Below, piece after piece: positions 46,331 to 57,531 of a stretch of 64,000 nucleotides of DNA (its first letter is position 1; each line of letters starts with the position of its first letter). Location of the stretch: positions 58,534,744 to 58,598,743 of the forward strand of contig CM028381.1 of assembly GCA_013146195.2 (NCBI GenBank). The letters are read 5' to 3'. The position numbers and the translations under genes are program-made. The notes under the pieces are model-generated. The model was not told the origin of the DNA, did not search any database, and worked only from the letters and a program-made list of their open reading frames with translations. Source of the stretch: Codonopsis lanceolata (lineage: Eukaryota; Streptophyta; Magnoliopsida; Asterales; Campanulaceae).

Positions 46331-46805
46331 CTTGAGCTTGGCTAGAGTAAGTTTGAGTTGCTGATCTAATTGAATTCAATTTCAAACTTGAGATTTTGCT
46401 TGATAAAAACTTGAGCCGTTCAACAAGTGGGTTTTACCCATTATCAAACGGGTTGAGTTGGTCATATGATCTCTCACGTAAACCAGATCTGTCATCATTG
46501 TTGCTCATTTAATGAGTCTACGTAGGATATCCATTATATTTTTTTGAACATGGTTCACTTAATATGCAAGGCCGGCCCAAGGGGGAAGTTGGTCAAGCAT
46601 GGGCTTTAGACCTCCAAAAAAATTAGACTTCCTAAAAAATAAAATTACTACTTATTATACTTTAATATTAAGAGACTCTTTAGTTCCATTAAAAATGAAC
46701 CAATAGTAGGGAAAAACAAATTTATAAAATAATTGACAATGAAGTTGTAAGATCATCTGAAGAATCATTAAAAGTTGATTATTTATTGTACATAATAGAT
46801 AAAAG
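46331..46805. other. AT-rich intergenic DNA
   Basis: No gene or clear element. The first 130 bases repeat words such as gagtt and cttgag without clear structure. Confidence 0.5.
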
Positions 46806-47107
46806 GGTTAATGTTATCATTCGTCCCTGTACTTTGCGACTTTCTAGCATTAGTCTCTATTTTCGAAAAATGAAAAGTTGGGTTCAAAGTAGATTTTTTT
46901 TGTCTGCTAGTGGTCCCTATGCTCACGGCCCACACCACCCATGTGATGTTCACGTGCGTTTTTTAGAGGGTAAAATGGCAAGATGACTTGTGGCTCTCTC
47001 CCATCCCCTTTCTCCTTCTTAACCTGTAAACCCCAATTTCTCATTTGCTCCATGACAGAGGCTCTCTCCCATCCCCTCTCCTTCTTGAGTTGGAAAATGG
47101 CGGAGAG

Positions 47108-47407
47108 CTTCAATCAAAACAGCTACGACAAATGCCAACCCAGGTGGACGGTTCTACTTTTGTTCACAAGAGGTGGGTTTATTAAATTCGATTCTTTTTT
47201 TTTTTGTTAATTTACTTGAAAATTGGGTCTCTTACTTGTTAAATTTCCTCCTTTTTATGTTATATTCAATATTTCCAAATAAGAACATATACATTTTTAT
47301 TGATGGGCAACATACCAAACAATGTTTTGGATTTTTTTTCTTGTTCCAGAACATGGGCTGTCGATACTTTAGGTGGTTCGACCCACCTATGTGCGAAAGA
47401 GCAACAC
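47108..47407 (+). pseudogene. GRF-type zinc-finger gene fragment (two exons)
   Basis: Exon A ends IKTATTNANPGGRFYFCSQE at 47172 before a gt donor. Exon B starts after ttttcttgttccag at 47350 with NMGCRYFRWFDPPMCERAT. Joined, they give the core of a GRF zinc finger (NPG-RF-C...C-FRW.DPPMC.R), found in many plant nucleic-acid-binding and transposon-linked proteins. The first Cys pair is absent: a stop lies upstream in this frame. The coding match ends exactly where the inverted repeat resumes. The intron (47173-47349) is retained, pointing to DNA-level rather than RNA-level capture. Confidence 0.7.
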
Positions 47408-47856
47408 AAGTGCACGCCACATACCAAAGATTGCAAATTTTGAACACCGGTAGTCCCTGGTCCTAACTCTGTTAACTTAAGTGTCGTTAAATGGCATGTG
47501 CTAACTCACGTGCACAAACACGAGGTCAAATGAGTCCTTTCCAGTCCTTTCTAAACTTGAGGGACCATGTTGAAAGTTTAAAATACTGCTAGAAGAAACC
47601 CAAACTTCAGGGGCCTACATGTAATTTCTCCTTCTTCCCCAACCCTTAGGTCCCTTACGCATCCCCATGTCTAGTACACCAATTGGCTTCAACTTTAACT
47701 TCCATAGCTGCCTGCTCAAAAGTAGCCACATTCTTTGCCCTTGATAAACTCAAATGGCAGTCGACATTACCCAATTGTCAAAGAAGAATATAATAATATT
47801 TCTAACTCGATCTAATACTTAGTCGAAGCATGGGTTCACGAATTGCTTAAACGTCG

Positions 47857-48306
47857 GTGGGTCCGACCTTCGCCGGAGGTGACCACTCATTGTTGGTGGT
47901 GGTGGGGGTGGTGCAGGCCAGGTACAAGTGGGACTACGGTGGCTCCTCGTCCAACGACAACCTCAATATGATTCGTCAGATTAAGGCCAAAGCCCTTCGC
48001 TGCTCCAAGCACATGGATCTCGTTTTCTCCAATCGCCACCTAATTCCACCTTCTTCCTCCGCCTCCTCATCTAACTCTGATGTCGCCGCTACTACTGATT
48101 CCCCTGAAAACAGCGACAATATAGTTACTACAATTAATAAGGGTGGTGGTGGAGGGGCTTACCAGGTGGTGAACCTTTGTCCTAATTATAAGATGGTTTA
48201 CATGATCGTATTTCCTGATACAAATATGTTAGAGGTCGGAAACATTTTCATCTTCAAGATCGTTCATGAGGTCGGAAACATCTATGATTTTGGGTTCTTG
48301 AACTGA
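47857..48306 (+). CDS. hypothetical protein inside the Mutator-like element
   Basis: A frame of 149 codons. It contains ARYKWDYGGSSSNDNLNMI, RQIKAKALRCSKHMDLVFS, a Ser/Asn-rich linker, a Gly run and YQVVNLCPNYKMVYMIVFPD. The mixed composition and codon use look like host coding DNA rather than repeat. No family recognised. A repeated gaggtcggaaacat near its end suggests local duplication. Position between the inverted arms suggests a second captured fragment. The listed start is not supported by a strong context. Confidence 0.4.
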   Translation: MGPTFAGGDHSLLVVVGVVQARYKWDYGGSSSNDNLNMIRQIKAKALRCSKHMDLVFSNRHLIPPSSSASSSNSDVAATTDSPENSDNIVTTINKGGGGGAYQVVNLCPNYKMVYMIVFPDTNMLEVGNIFIFKIVHEVGNIYDFGFLN

Positions 48307-49014
48307 TAGAGAGTTATGCTCGATCTTCTTTGCAAAGCACATGGGTTTGAACTTTACTAATCAATTTCGGTAGAAAAATGTCGATGAACCCATCAGATGC
48401 ATTGACTTGGAGGATACGATCGGTTTACGATACCTAATTGTTCGAATCATCTTCAGTTTCTTGATTTATTTATTTGAATTTTTGTTTTACAAATAATCAA
48501 ATTTGACGACACTTTTATTAAGGGTCTGAAAGAAATTGAAATTTAATGGGTGGGGACTGTTTGATTTTGACAATTGTGTGAGTTTAAAGTTGGTGGTGGC
48601 CCTGGTGGTAATGATGTCAGTGGTGGTGGTGATTTCTGGGTATAAAAGGGGTGTTGGGAGGTGGAAGAAGATGCTATTGAACCGTAAATGAGAAAGGTTA
48701 AGGTTCAGTCAGCACTTACTACCCTACAGTTTGAATATTTATAACTTTTTTCCTCATTTGAAAGTTAAGAGATAATTTTTTTTTCTAGTTTTACCCTTAC
48801 AAATTGATCATGTGATAAGTACATGCTCATTGAACGACACTTCAATTAACAGAGTTAGGGGGTAGGGACTACCCGCGGTGTGTAAAAAATGTAATCTTTG
48901 GTTTGTGGCGTGCACTTGCGTTGTACAGGGACCGATACCAGACTTTTTTCAAAGTACAGGGACCAATGATGAAGTTAACCAAAAAAAATTCTACATCATG
49001 ATCGGCCGTAGTCA

Positions 49015-49060
49015 GCCGAACACTACAAGGTATGTTATAACATACCTTGTAGTGTTCGGC
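49015..49060. repeat. perfect 46-bp palindrome
   Basis: GCCGAACACTACAAGGTATG, then TTATAA-type centre, then the exact reverse complement ending GTGTTCGGC; no spacer. The outer phrase gttcggccgac recurs twice more downstream (49054 and 49092), and gccgaacac at 49107. It can extrude as a 23-bp cruciform. Confidence 0.95.
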
Positions 49061-49109
49061 CGACTAGGGAGGCCTAACATCCCTGGCAGTGTTCGGCCGA
49101 CCAGTGCCG

Positions 49110-50344
49110 AACACGACGCCTATAAAATTTCCTCAAAATGAATACCAAGATAGGAGAAAAGGAAGAGGGGGAAGATAGAAAATAGGGAAAAAGAAAAAAA
49201 ATGGTGCACGACTTTGAGATGAGGAAAGGAGAAAGAAGAAATGAATAATAAGAAGAAAAAATAGAATATGCTTAGTAAGGAAGAATGAGAAACAATGATG
49301 GGTGTATTGAGAATTTCAGGGGGGTGAAAATTGTGTAAGGGATTATATTGTCTTTTGGTATGATGACTTTTTTGAAATTATTTTTAGGGGGGTGTATGGA
49401 CTATGGAGGATAACTCTTTTCAATTTGACAAAAACTTGTATAAGACCATCTTATGGATCCAAATCCGTAAGACGGAGCCCCAAATAGGAAAGAAAATACA
49501 GTTTGGTTTAGTTTGTGCATAAGCAACCAATTTGTAAAATCGCAGGTTACCCATCGAAAAAAGAGGTTAAAATAAGAGAGGAAAGTGGACAGAATATGTG
49601 AGATTTGGACCGGATCAAAAGACCCAACCCAGATCCATTAATAATGATGTAGGTCATGTGGACGGATGAAGGTACACTGAATTAATGAATATTTTCATTA
49701 ATTGCTCTGGTGCCCTCTCTCTTTCCAAATTTTGTTGACGAAATCCCTTTGTACTCAGACTTTATTACTTTTACCCTTAAATGTGTCACTTTTGATCATG
49801 AAGTAACGTTTTGCATTAACAATGAAGTTAATTAAAGTTTTAAGTTGATTTAGGATTAAAATACAACTTTTTTTTTAAATGAAAAGGTTAGAATGCAAAG
49901 TGACATGTCTATGGTCAAAACAAACACTTTTAATGCTAAAAATCGACACATTTACAATATTTAAAAGTGATACTTTTAATGTCAATGGTGATGATTTTTA
50001 TTTATAATTCAAAATGATACTTTTAGTGTCAAAAGTTACATATTTTATGCTAAAATGTGACACTTTTAATGCTATGAAACGACACTTATCGTTTTACACC
50101 AAAAGTGACGGTTTTCATTTATAATGCAAAGTGATACTATTCAAAGTAAAGTGACACGTTTAAGGTTAAAATTAACACATTTAAAGCAAAAAGTTGATAC
50201 TTTTTAAAAGAAAAAAATGATAATTTTATTAAAGATGCAACACTAATGGGGCAAAAATGACATATTTCATAATAAAAAGTGACACTTTTTATACTAAAAA
50301 CTAACACTTTTTATATTAAAAAGTGTACAATTTTAAAAAGGGTA
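49110..50344. other. AT-rich intergenic DNA with degenerate repeats
   Basis: No gene seen. 49880-50340 repeats phrases such as gtgacacttttaatgctaaaa with irregular spacing. A word of the dispersed gtaagacgg repeat lies at 49434-49480 (see also 54720-54860). Confidence 0.6.
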
Positions 50345-50480
50345 ATGTTAGGGAGACTAATGAGTACTCAAATTTTTACACTCAATAACATGACAGTGGC
50401 ATTAGTGGGTTCCACTTTTTTACTTAATTTATGACCTAACTTTATTTAATTTAAACCCAAATGGGAATATCAAAAAGAAA
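50345..50480. repeat. dispersed repeat, copy 1
   Basis: Shares gtactcaaatttttacactc, catgacag, ggcattagtggg, tttttacttaattt and gacctaacttt in the same order with a copy at 53105-53250. Identity of the family unknown. Confidence 0.75.
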
Positions 50481-50754
50481 AATTAAATCAAAAAAATAAA
50501 ATCAAGCTAAAACGACGATGTTTAAGACAAAACAAACAAACTAAAACGACAAAACAAACAAGTTAAAACGACGATGTTTAAGCAAATACAGCACAAAACT
50601 ATGCATTTTGGACCAAATTTAATCCGACAAAGCCTGCCCTCCGTGCGCCTTCCTGTCATCTTCTTTTTGCATTACCTTTCCACGTGTCAATTATTTAGTG
50701 GATCAAATTTCCTTTTCTATCATTGCTTTTATTAACCAATTTTCAGTCATAAAA

Positions 50755-50783
50755 ATTATTATTATTATTATTATTATTATTAT
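50755..50783. repeat. (ATT)n microsatellite
   Basis: About ten units of att. Confidence 0.95.
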
Positions 50784-50939
50784 TTTTTCTGAATTAAAGT
50801 AAACATTTTTACCTATAAATAAAGACTTTGTTTGTTTCATTTGGATATCAGAAAAAATTTCTTTACTTTTTTGAAGTTTCTAGCTATTTTATTTGTTGAT
50901 ATAAGTAAAATATTATATTAATGAAAATAAAGATGATGG

Positions 50940-52753
50940 TGTAGACACCCCAATTTCGTTCCCCTGATATGTGACTCTGACATGTGATATCAAGAAATGC
51001 TTAAACTTAACAAATGTCAAGTTACAAGAGTCAAAAATGCGAAAGGCAAAGCATGATGCGCAAAACAGTAAAATGCGAGGGGTGAAAGTGTCAATTTTGG
51101 AACTGGAATAGGATCTTGGCCCGACCAAAATATGGATCTGGCGCCGCGCCAAGAAAGGGTGATGTTCGCGTCATGCAAGCTATAGTTCCTCCCAGACTTA
51201 ACGCATTGTACAAGCGACGAAGGCCGGTGTGCAAGGAATTGATACGCGCTGAAGGATTTTTTTAATTCCCGATCAGTCCCTTCGTCCAGCTATAAATAGG
51301 AGTGCTGGGGTTCACTTCGGAGAGAGAGAATTGATCGATCAAAAACGCTGAAGAAAAATCTCTACGTTCTTATAACGCCGAGAGTAGCGAGAGAAGTGAT
51401 ATAGGGAGTGTCTAGCCCACCAAAGCCTCGAAACCCCGTCCAAACTCCGCCAAAACAAAAACCCACCGGTTAAAAGTGATCCCTAGCCTTTTAGTTAGGT
51501 ATCCACCCCACTTCCCCGGCCCAAAATCCATTAAGTAAGCCGTTACTCTGCCTGAGGAATAGGCTGAAAAACACACAAAATAAGTCGTTATTCTGTCCAA
51601 CTAAAAAGGTCAAAACCATCACAAATAAGCCGTCATTCTGCCCGAGTGAACGAGCCAAAACCATCCGAAATAAGCAGTCACTCTGCCCAAATCACAACAA
51701 CAACAACAACAACACCACAACAACAAAAAAGACTCCCTCTCCCTGAAGGACAGAGCGAACACACCGCGCTCTAAAAGGTAATAGCCTTTAAGGGCGCTAT
51801 TCTTTTTATAAAGTTATTCTTTAAATTCGGCCAAATGTAGCAAATATAAGCCGTTGTGCTGCCCGGATTTAGTTAGAAAATATTATGTAAAAGAGCTGTT
51901 ATAATGACCAAATATTTTTAAATATATTTGTAATTATTGTAAGGAAATGACTGCAAGTCCGTAAATAATGTAGCCACAGATGTGTTTATTTTTATTTTCC
52001 TATCTTTAAATGCTTTATTTATTTGCTAGATAAATATAACAAAAAACATACTTTAGCCAAAAATCACTTTTGAGACCGAAATGGCGAGTTGGGTGCCTAG
52101 CACCTTCCCAACTCGTAACTTAGCCTCCGAACCTGTTTTCAATCTCTGGTTTTTCTTTTCTTTTTGGTTTTGCTTTATTTTGCCTTAAAATAAAGATGAC
52201 GACTCTAAAACATTTTGAATCCAGTGGGGCCTCCCAACACTCCTTCCTTGCACTTTTCCGTTTTCCCCTAAAAAATGGAGAATGAGAATGGAAGGGTGAT
52301 GTATTCTCATATCCTGGTATCCCCTAAACAAGGGATAACTTGATGCGAGAAACCCAAAGATCCCATAGTGACCCGAAATAGGCCATAAGACTATTTTTAT
52401 AAAATTCATAGTGGGGGTGTCGCAACATCCTTTTTTGCACTTTTCCGTTTTCCCCTAAGAAAGGGAAAATGAGAATGAAAGGGTGATGCATTCTCATATC
52501 CTGATATCCCCTAAAAAAGAGATAACTTGATGCGGGAAACCCAAAAGTTCCCATATTTGGATCAAAAATAAACTAAAGGCAACCGAGGTGCATTCCAACG
52601 CTCTATCTTAGACAGCACTCCTCTCGCACTTTTGATTTCGTCTTCCCCTAAAAAAAGGAGGGTGGAACGAGAACAGTGGTGTCCCGTATCTGCACGTACG
52701 TGCACTCCTATCCAAGGGCGCGCGGGGCGCGGAGAGCGTCCCGAGAACCCACA
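50940..52753 (+). repeat. solo LTR of the TGTAGACACC family, plus orientation
   Basis: 1,814 bp from TGTAGACACCCC to GAACCCACA, flanked by near-identical 5-bp duplications gatgg (50935-50939) and ggtgg (52754-52758). It carries the same conserved block as the other family members in reverse (gcgagttgggtgcctagcac, near 52083) and a CAA-repeat at 51695-51725. It is 650 bp upstream of the PPR start codon at 53412. Confidence 0.88.
51290..51300 (+). promoter_or_regulatory. TATA box of the solo LTR
   Basis: CTATAAATAGG, followed about 30 bases later by a likely start region (ttcggagagagagaattg). It points towards the PPR gene, so read-through transcription is conceivable. Confidence 0.5.
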
Positions 52754-53104
52754 GGTGGAGTTTACAAAAGTGTTGAAGTTTGTGCAGTGTTGAAAAAATA
52801 TTTTTGATGAGAAGCTTTAGCGGGGAGCTTAATGACATTTTTATAATAAAAATTGAAAAAATGGATTTTAAGCTCTCTAAGTTGGGGAACTTTGTTGTAC
52901 ATGCTTTAAGAAACCATCCCAATGAATGCTTGGCCATTTTACAAACACGCGAACACCAAAGCGCATATAAACACGTGTAGACAAACAAATACTTAATCAA
53001 CACAATAATGAGTTATTTGTAAGATTTGCACAGTCCTATAAATGAAGAAACTCAAGAAAATTGAAATCTTCTTGGGGAACAAAATTGCCACTTAACCGAG
53101 TTAT

Positions 53105-53250
53105 ATTTAAAAGTAGACTTAATAAGTATTCAAATTTTTACACTCAATGACACGACAACAGATGTGACATTAGTGAGTTTTACCTTTTTACTTAATTTCT
53201 AACCTAACTTTTTATAATTTTAACCCAAATTATAATATCAAAAGAGTAAT
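53105..53250. repeat. dispersed repeat, copy 2
   Basis: Direct-orientation partner of 50345-50480. It sits about 160 bp before the PPR gene's start codon. Confidence 0.75.
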
Positions 53251-53411
53251 TAGATTAAAAAAAAAAAACCAAAATAAATCAATAACCTAAAATTTTACCC
53301 AAATTAAATCAAAAAACCTAAAATGTCCTTGAGCATAAAAAAATTTAGTACTCCTAAGGCAGTCGTGTAAAATCTCTCTCTCCCCCTGCCCCCTTTCGGC
53401 AGTTTGATCTG

Positions 53412-53708
53412 ATGAAGAAACTGATTGAGCTGTGTAAACGTTCAAATTCATGGAGTGGTTACGGAGGTGGGTCGAGGGTTATTAAGGTTTTGGCATCTCC
53501 TACACGAATCCTAACATCATTAGCCCCCTCTACTCACAATGTTAGTACTAGTTTATACAGTAGGCTTCGTCCTTTTGTAAACCCTGAGGTTTCAATTGTT
53601 CCGATACTTGACCAATGGGTTGAACAAGGAGGGCGAATCGATCCACGTTCGCTACGCGACATTGTTGATTGGTTTAGAAAATCCAAACGCTACATTCATG
53701 CCCTCCAG
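53412..53708 (+). CDS. mitochondrial P-class PPR protein, exon 1
   Basis: Encodes residues 1-99. The first 50 residues are rich in R, S, K and T with few acids (MKKLIELCKRSNSWSGYGG...), as in mitochondrial targeting peptides. Then come VSIVPILDQWVEQG, RIDPRSLRDIV and RKSKRYIHALQ, the N-terminal block conserved in plant PPR proteins of the Arabidopsis At2g20710/At4g21705 type, where exon 1 also ends after HALQ. The donor is CCAG|gtaatc at 53708 and splices in phase 0 to the acceptor at 60901. The ATG follows a short pyrimidine-rich stretch (ctctctctccccctg). Joined to exon 2 it gives 523 residues. Confidence 0.85.
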
Positions 53709-53774
53709 GTAATCCCCTCTCCTACACACATACACTACATTTGACTGATGAATGTTGATTGAGCTTTAAAACTA

Positions 53775-54057
53775 CTCTCTCGTCCCAAGAAAATAGTCTT
53801 CTTTGGCTTTTGTTTTTGGTCATTCAAATTAAACAAGATTAATAAAAAATTACTTATAATTAAGAAAGTGTTTACGATTGTTATTGGTAGTATTTACTCC
53901 GTAATGTGGAAAGAGTCCTTTTTTTCATTTTTAGTAGTTTATCTTAAAGAGTCCACTTAAAAAATTTAAAAAGTAAGGCATAAAAGTTTTATTTTATAAG
54001 TGTCATTTTATTTAAAAGTGACTTTCAAACAAAGAGTCTTTACCCGAACAGAAGGAG
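53775..54057. mobile_element. Stowaway-type MITE in the PPR intron
   Basis: 283 bp between TA dinucleotides (53773-53774 and 54058-54059). The left end is ctctctcgtccc and the right end, reversed, ctccttctgttc; the inverted ends are imperfect. Confidence 0.65.
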
Positions 54058-54233
54058 TATATTATCGCGTCAATGATTGAAGTTTCATATCATGAGACAT
54101 ACTAAATGTATGTAGTGATTTCATATTGTCTGAGGTTGATGTTACTATAAGAAAACATGGGATTCTTTTGGAATGGTGGGAGTAGCTCGCTTAAGATTTC
54201 GGTATGTTTGTTTTCTAACTGGAGTGATACATG

Positions 54234-54539
54234 CTCCCTCCATCCTGGTCAACTTGATTAAACTTTGACAAAAAAATTGTGTTGTTAAGAAATTCTAATA
54301 GTTGGTATTTTTTTTTTTTTTTTCTTTCTAATAGTTGGTATTGATAGTATTCTTAATATTATTTTCATGATTGAATTTAATACCTAAACATGATAACTTT
54401 ATGTCAAATAGAAGCTTGAAATTTTAACACTTAGAAAACATAACCAATATATATAAAATAAATATTTTAATTCTTTCTAGGTTAACTTTTCATTATAGAA
54501 AATGGACTTTTTTTCGGTTGGGGGGGGGGATGGAGGGAG
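54234..54539. mobile_element. Stowaway-type MITE in the PPR intron
   Basis: 306 bp with inverted ends CTCCCTCCATCC at both sides. The right flank is TA; the left flank reads TG, probably a mutated TA. Confidence 0.75.
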
Positions 54540-54611
54540 TATTATTGACGTGAACTTATGCTCCCTCACTTCATATAATGAGTCTTACTATCTAGTTTAA
54601 TTTGGAGTAGG

Positions 54612-54700
54612 AATTTTTTTTTTTTGATAAGTAAGAATAAAATAAAAAGGCATCAAATCAGGTGACGTGTCATCTCTACACAAAGAGTAGACAAATTAAG
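54612..54700 (-). mobile_element. LINE or SINE 3'-tail fragment
   Basis: The minus strand reads ttattcttacttatc and then an A-run, the same tail as the LINEs in this window (ttacttatcaaaa). Only a short piece remains and its inner boundary is uncertain. Confidence 0.4.
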
Positions 54701-54989
54701 AACTAATGACCGGCAAAAACTTAGGTATTTTATGTAAAACGGTCTTAGTGTATTTTATGTAAGACGGATCTTCTTGACCCAACCCACCGTGTGTTAGTGG
54801 GTTGAGTTGTGAGAGAGTGCGGCTCCGTCTTACAAATTAAGATCCATACACGGTCTCACTGGATAAAGATTAAAAGTGGGGAATGATTTGGTTTGATTTG
54901 AGTATGATACTCAAATCAACCAAATCTAATGTGATTTAGGTTTGATTCAATTTGATACTCCATTGGAAGCTATGATTGAGCTTTGATTT

Positions 54990-56067
54990 GGGGAGATACT
55001 CCTGTTGTTCCTGCTCTTATGGTTTCCCAATTCTATCTCCACGCCTTTCGTGGTTAGTGTTTGGAAGGGGATTTGCAAGGGTTGGTCTACTTTCGAGAGA
55101 AATATCTCCTTTGATATCAGAAGGGAAGATAAAATTAATTTCTGGAAGAACAGATGGTGTGACAATGTGGAGTTGTTTAGATCTTTTCCGGACTTATTTG
55201 CCTTAGCTTCGGAGAAGAATTGCTTGGTGAATTCAGTTATGCATGTGGAAAAAAGAAGTGTGTCGTTGTTGTGGTGTCCAGTTTTTCGGAGGAACCTGCA
55301 AGACTGGGAGGTAGACTCTTTTATGCTTTTTCTGGATAGGTTGCATTCTCAAAAGGTTGGGCATCAGGCTGATTGACTGATTGTAGGCTGATTGTGTGTT
55401 ATGGAATGGGGTAAAGAGCAATAAATTTTCATTTCACTCGTACTATCTTTTGCTGGCCAATAGTTGTGGACTTTCCTTTTCGTGGAAGCAAGTTTGGAGA
55501 TCAATTGCCCCCATGAGAGTAGCCTTTTTTACTTGGGAGGTGGCGCACAAAGCAATTCTAACGGGAGATAATCTGAGAAGAAGACATCTTGTCTACATCA
55601 ATTGGTGTTATATGTGCAAAGGAAGTGGCAAAAGTGTCAACCATCTATTGATTCATTGCCCAATTGCGACTCAATTGTGGTATTTGCCTATTTGGTATCT
55701 TTTGGGTGATGCCGAGTTCGATCAAGGAGATTTTTCTTTGTTGGTCCCTATATAAGCGCAAGAAAAGAAATTTTATGTGGGAGGCTGCTCTATTAGGAAT
55801 GTGTTGGACGATATGGCGGGAGAGAAATAAGAGGGCCTTTGAGGATGTGGAAGAGTCCATTTCTGTTATGAAGGATTCTCTTCTTCATACATTATTTTTT
55901 CGGTGCTCCATAGAGCTGGTTTCGGTAATGGACAGTGCAAGAGCTCCCATTTCTTTTGCAGAATTTTTGTATAGATTCACCATATCTTAGATGGGCTTGG
56001 TATACATCCAGTGTACAAAGGCATGTCACACGTTTTGGCGCTGTTTGTAATATATTTTACTTATCAA
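54990..56067 (+). mobile_element. 5'-truncated LINE in the PPR intron
   Basis: Contains only the C-terminal part of ORF2: NFWKNRWCDNVELF (about 55130), NLQDWEVDSFMLFL (55290), then the zinc region WCYMCKGSGKSVNHLLIHC (about 55605-55665) and MCWTIWRERNKRAF (about 55798). The order matches the ends of the other LINEs. Stops at 55373 and near 55754 break it. It ends ttttacttatcaa without a long A-run. Confidence 0.85.
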
Positions 56068-57282
56068 GGCCTACAACATTCATAATGGCCTACAACATAT
56101 ACTTTTGATTTTAACATAATGGGGTGCAGGCAAACACACATATCTATTTTCCTTTCTGCATCCCAATATTAGGGTATATGAATTTACTTGAGGCTCAAGT
56201 GTATTTCCTTTGAAAACCATCACGTTGGGAACTAATTACTGTTTCCTAAGCTACTAGAAAAGATGTCTCTTTGTTGAAAGTATGGCAGGTAATTTATCTT
56301 TGTCGTTTTGGGAATGATGTGATGTTGAGAGAGTAGGAAATTCCTGAGAGAGAATTGGGAACTGATATTTGTACCTCTCCCTATCTTACTCTTGCTCCTC
56401 AAAGCTCTGTTCAATTAGGTAAGTTATTTGATTTAGTAGCTAATAAAGGGATGGAAATTGCTTTTGGGGCATATAGGAGGGGAAACTGGGTTTCCCGTTG
56501 GAGTGGTGAGATTATGTAAGATAATGCACTTATTGAATAGCTTACTGATGACACAACTCAGGTGAATTAGAAGTCCTTTCTGTTTTGACTATAATACAAA
56601 GTTCATATTTCGCTATATTTCTAAACCTCAAGATCCATGCAACCGACTCTATAATGATTCAAGAAACATGAACGGTGTGTTCTCCTTGCAAGATTTAGGG
56701 ATTTTTGTTTTTGGTTGGTAACTTTCTTTCCCTCTGGCCCCACCATCTTCTCTCTATCTCTCTCTTAGCTTTTCTTCAATCATTAAAAAAACGAAAATCC
56801 AAAAACCAACCTTTAAATCCGATTCCAACACACCTGAAAAGTTTTTTTGATTTTTCATTTTCCAAATATTTAAGGATCCATGAAAGTCAAATCTAAAATG
56901 ATAAAAAAGTATGGAAAACATGTAGTGCATTTGAATTCTTTTTATTAGTTGCTACTTATGGTGACACTAAAGTGGTGATACGCACTTGGCCTGGCTTAAA
57001 ATTGAGTACCCAAGTTTGAGGGTTTGTTTGGAAGCTTTTCAGCGCTTAACTGACAACTTCAGGGGCCAAACTACCAGGTTGTTTTTGATTGTAGCAATCA
57101 TGCGTCAGATGACCAGGATGATTGTACTCATGGAAAGGTTGGACCAAAGGCTATTACGCCTCACCTAGGTTCTCCCGAGGTGCTTCAAGAAATCCCTTTG
57201 CACTGCTCACTGTTGAATATGGTGTCACCAGAGTGGGAACAAGAAAATGAATTACTAAAGCTGTTGTTGGGTTAGCAGGAGG

Positions 57283-57504
57283 ATGAATGGATTTGGGAAA
57301 TTTTTGGGGGTGTCGTGTAATGTTTATGAAGATAAACTACTGAAGCTGTTGTTGGAAATAAAGAAGGGTGGGAAAATGAAGGGGCAGGGGATTAGCACCA
57401 GTAAATCTAAGAGTCAAGTTCGTAGCAACAGGGAGTTAAAGAATCTCAGTTGCAGCCTGAAATTGAATTTCGACCAAGTGGAGAAGGAGGTGAAGGGGGT
57501 TTGA
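57283..57504 (+). pseudogene. LINE ORF1, C-terminal end
   Basis: A 73-codon basic frame with Lys/Ser/Gly-rich sequence and KLNFDQVEKEVKGV at its end. ORF1 proteins coat LINE RNA. No zinc knuckle is seen in the remaining part. Confidence 0.45.
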
Positions 57505-57531
57505 GTAATTTATTTTTTCCCAGTTTTTGTT

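Larger units (their letters stand above)
46806..48980. mobile_element. Mutator-like element carrying host gene pieces (Pack-MULE-like)
   Basis: The left end GGTTAATG then TCATTCGTCCCTGTACTT is mirrored at 48980 by GGTTAACTTC then TCATTGGTCCCTGTAC. The match continues inward: aagtgcacgccacataccaa (47408) pairs with the right arm near 48900-48925, and ttaacttaagtgtcgtt (47474) near 48840. About 540 bp (46870-47407) interrupts the left arm and carries GRF zinc-finger exons. No transposase seen. Clear 9-bp duplications were not found; long inverted repeats and captured gene DNA suggest a MULE. Confidence 0.6.

Noticed and set aside
46797..48990. 9-bp target duplication for the Mutator-like element
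   Set aside because: Only A-rich flanks (agataaaag versus aaaaaaaat) are seen; not convincing.
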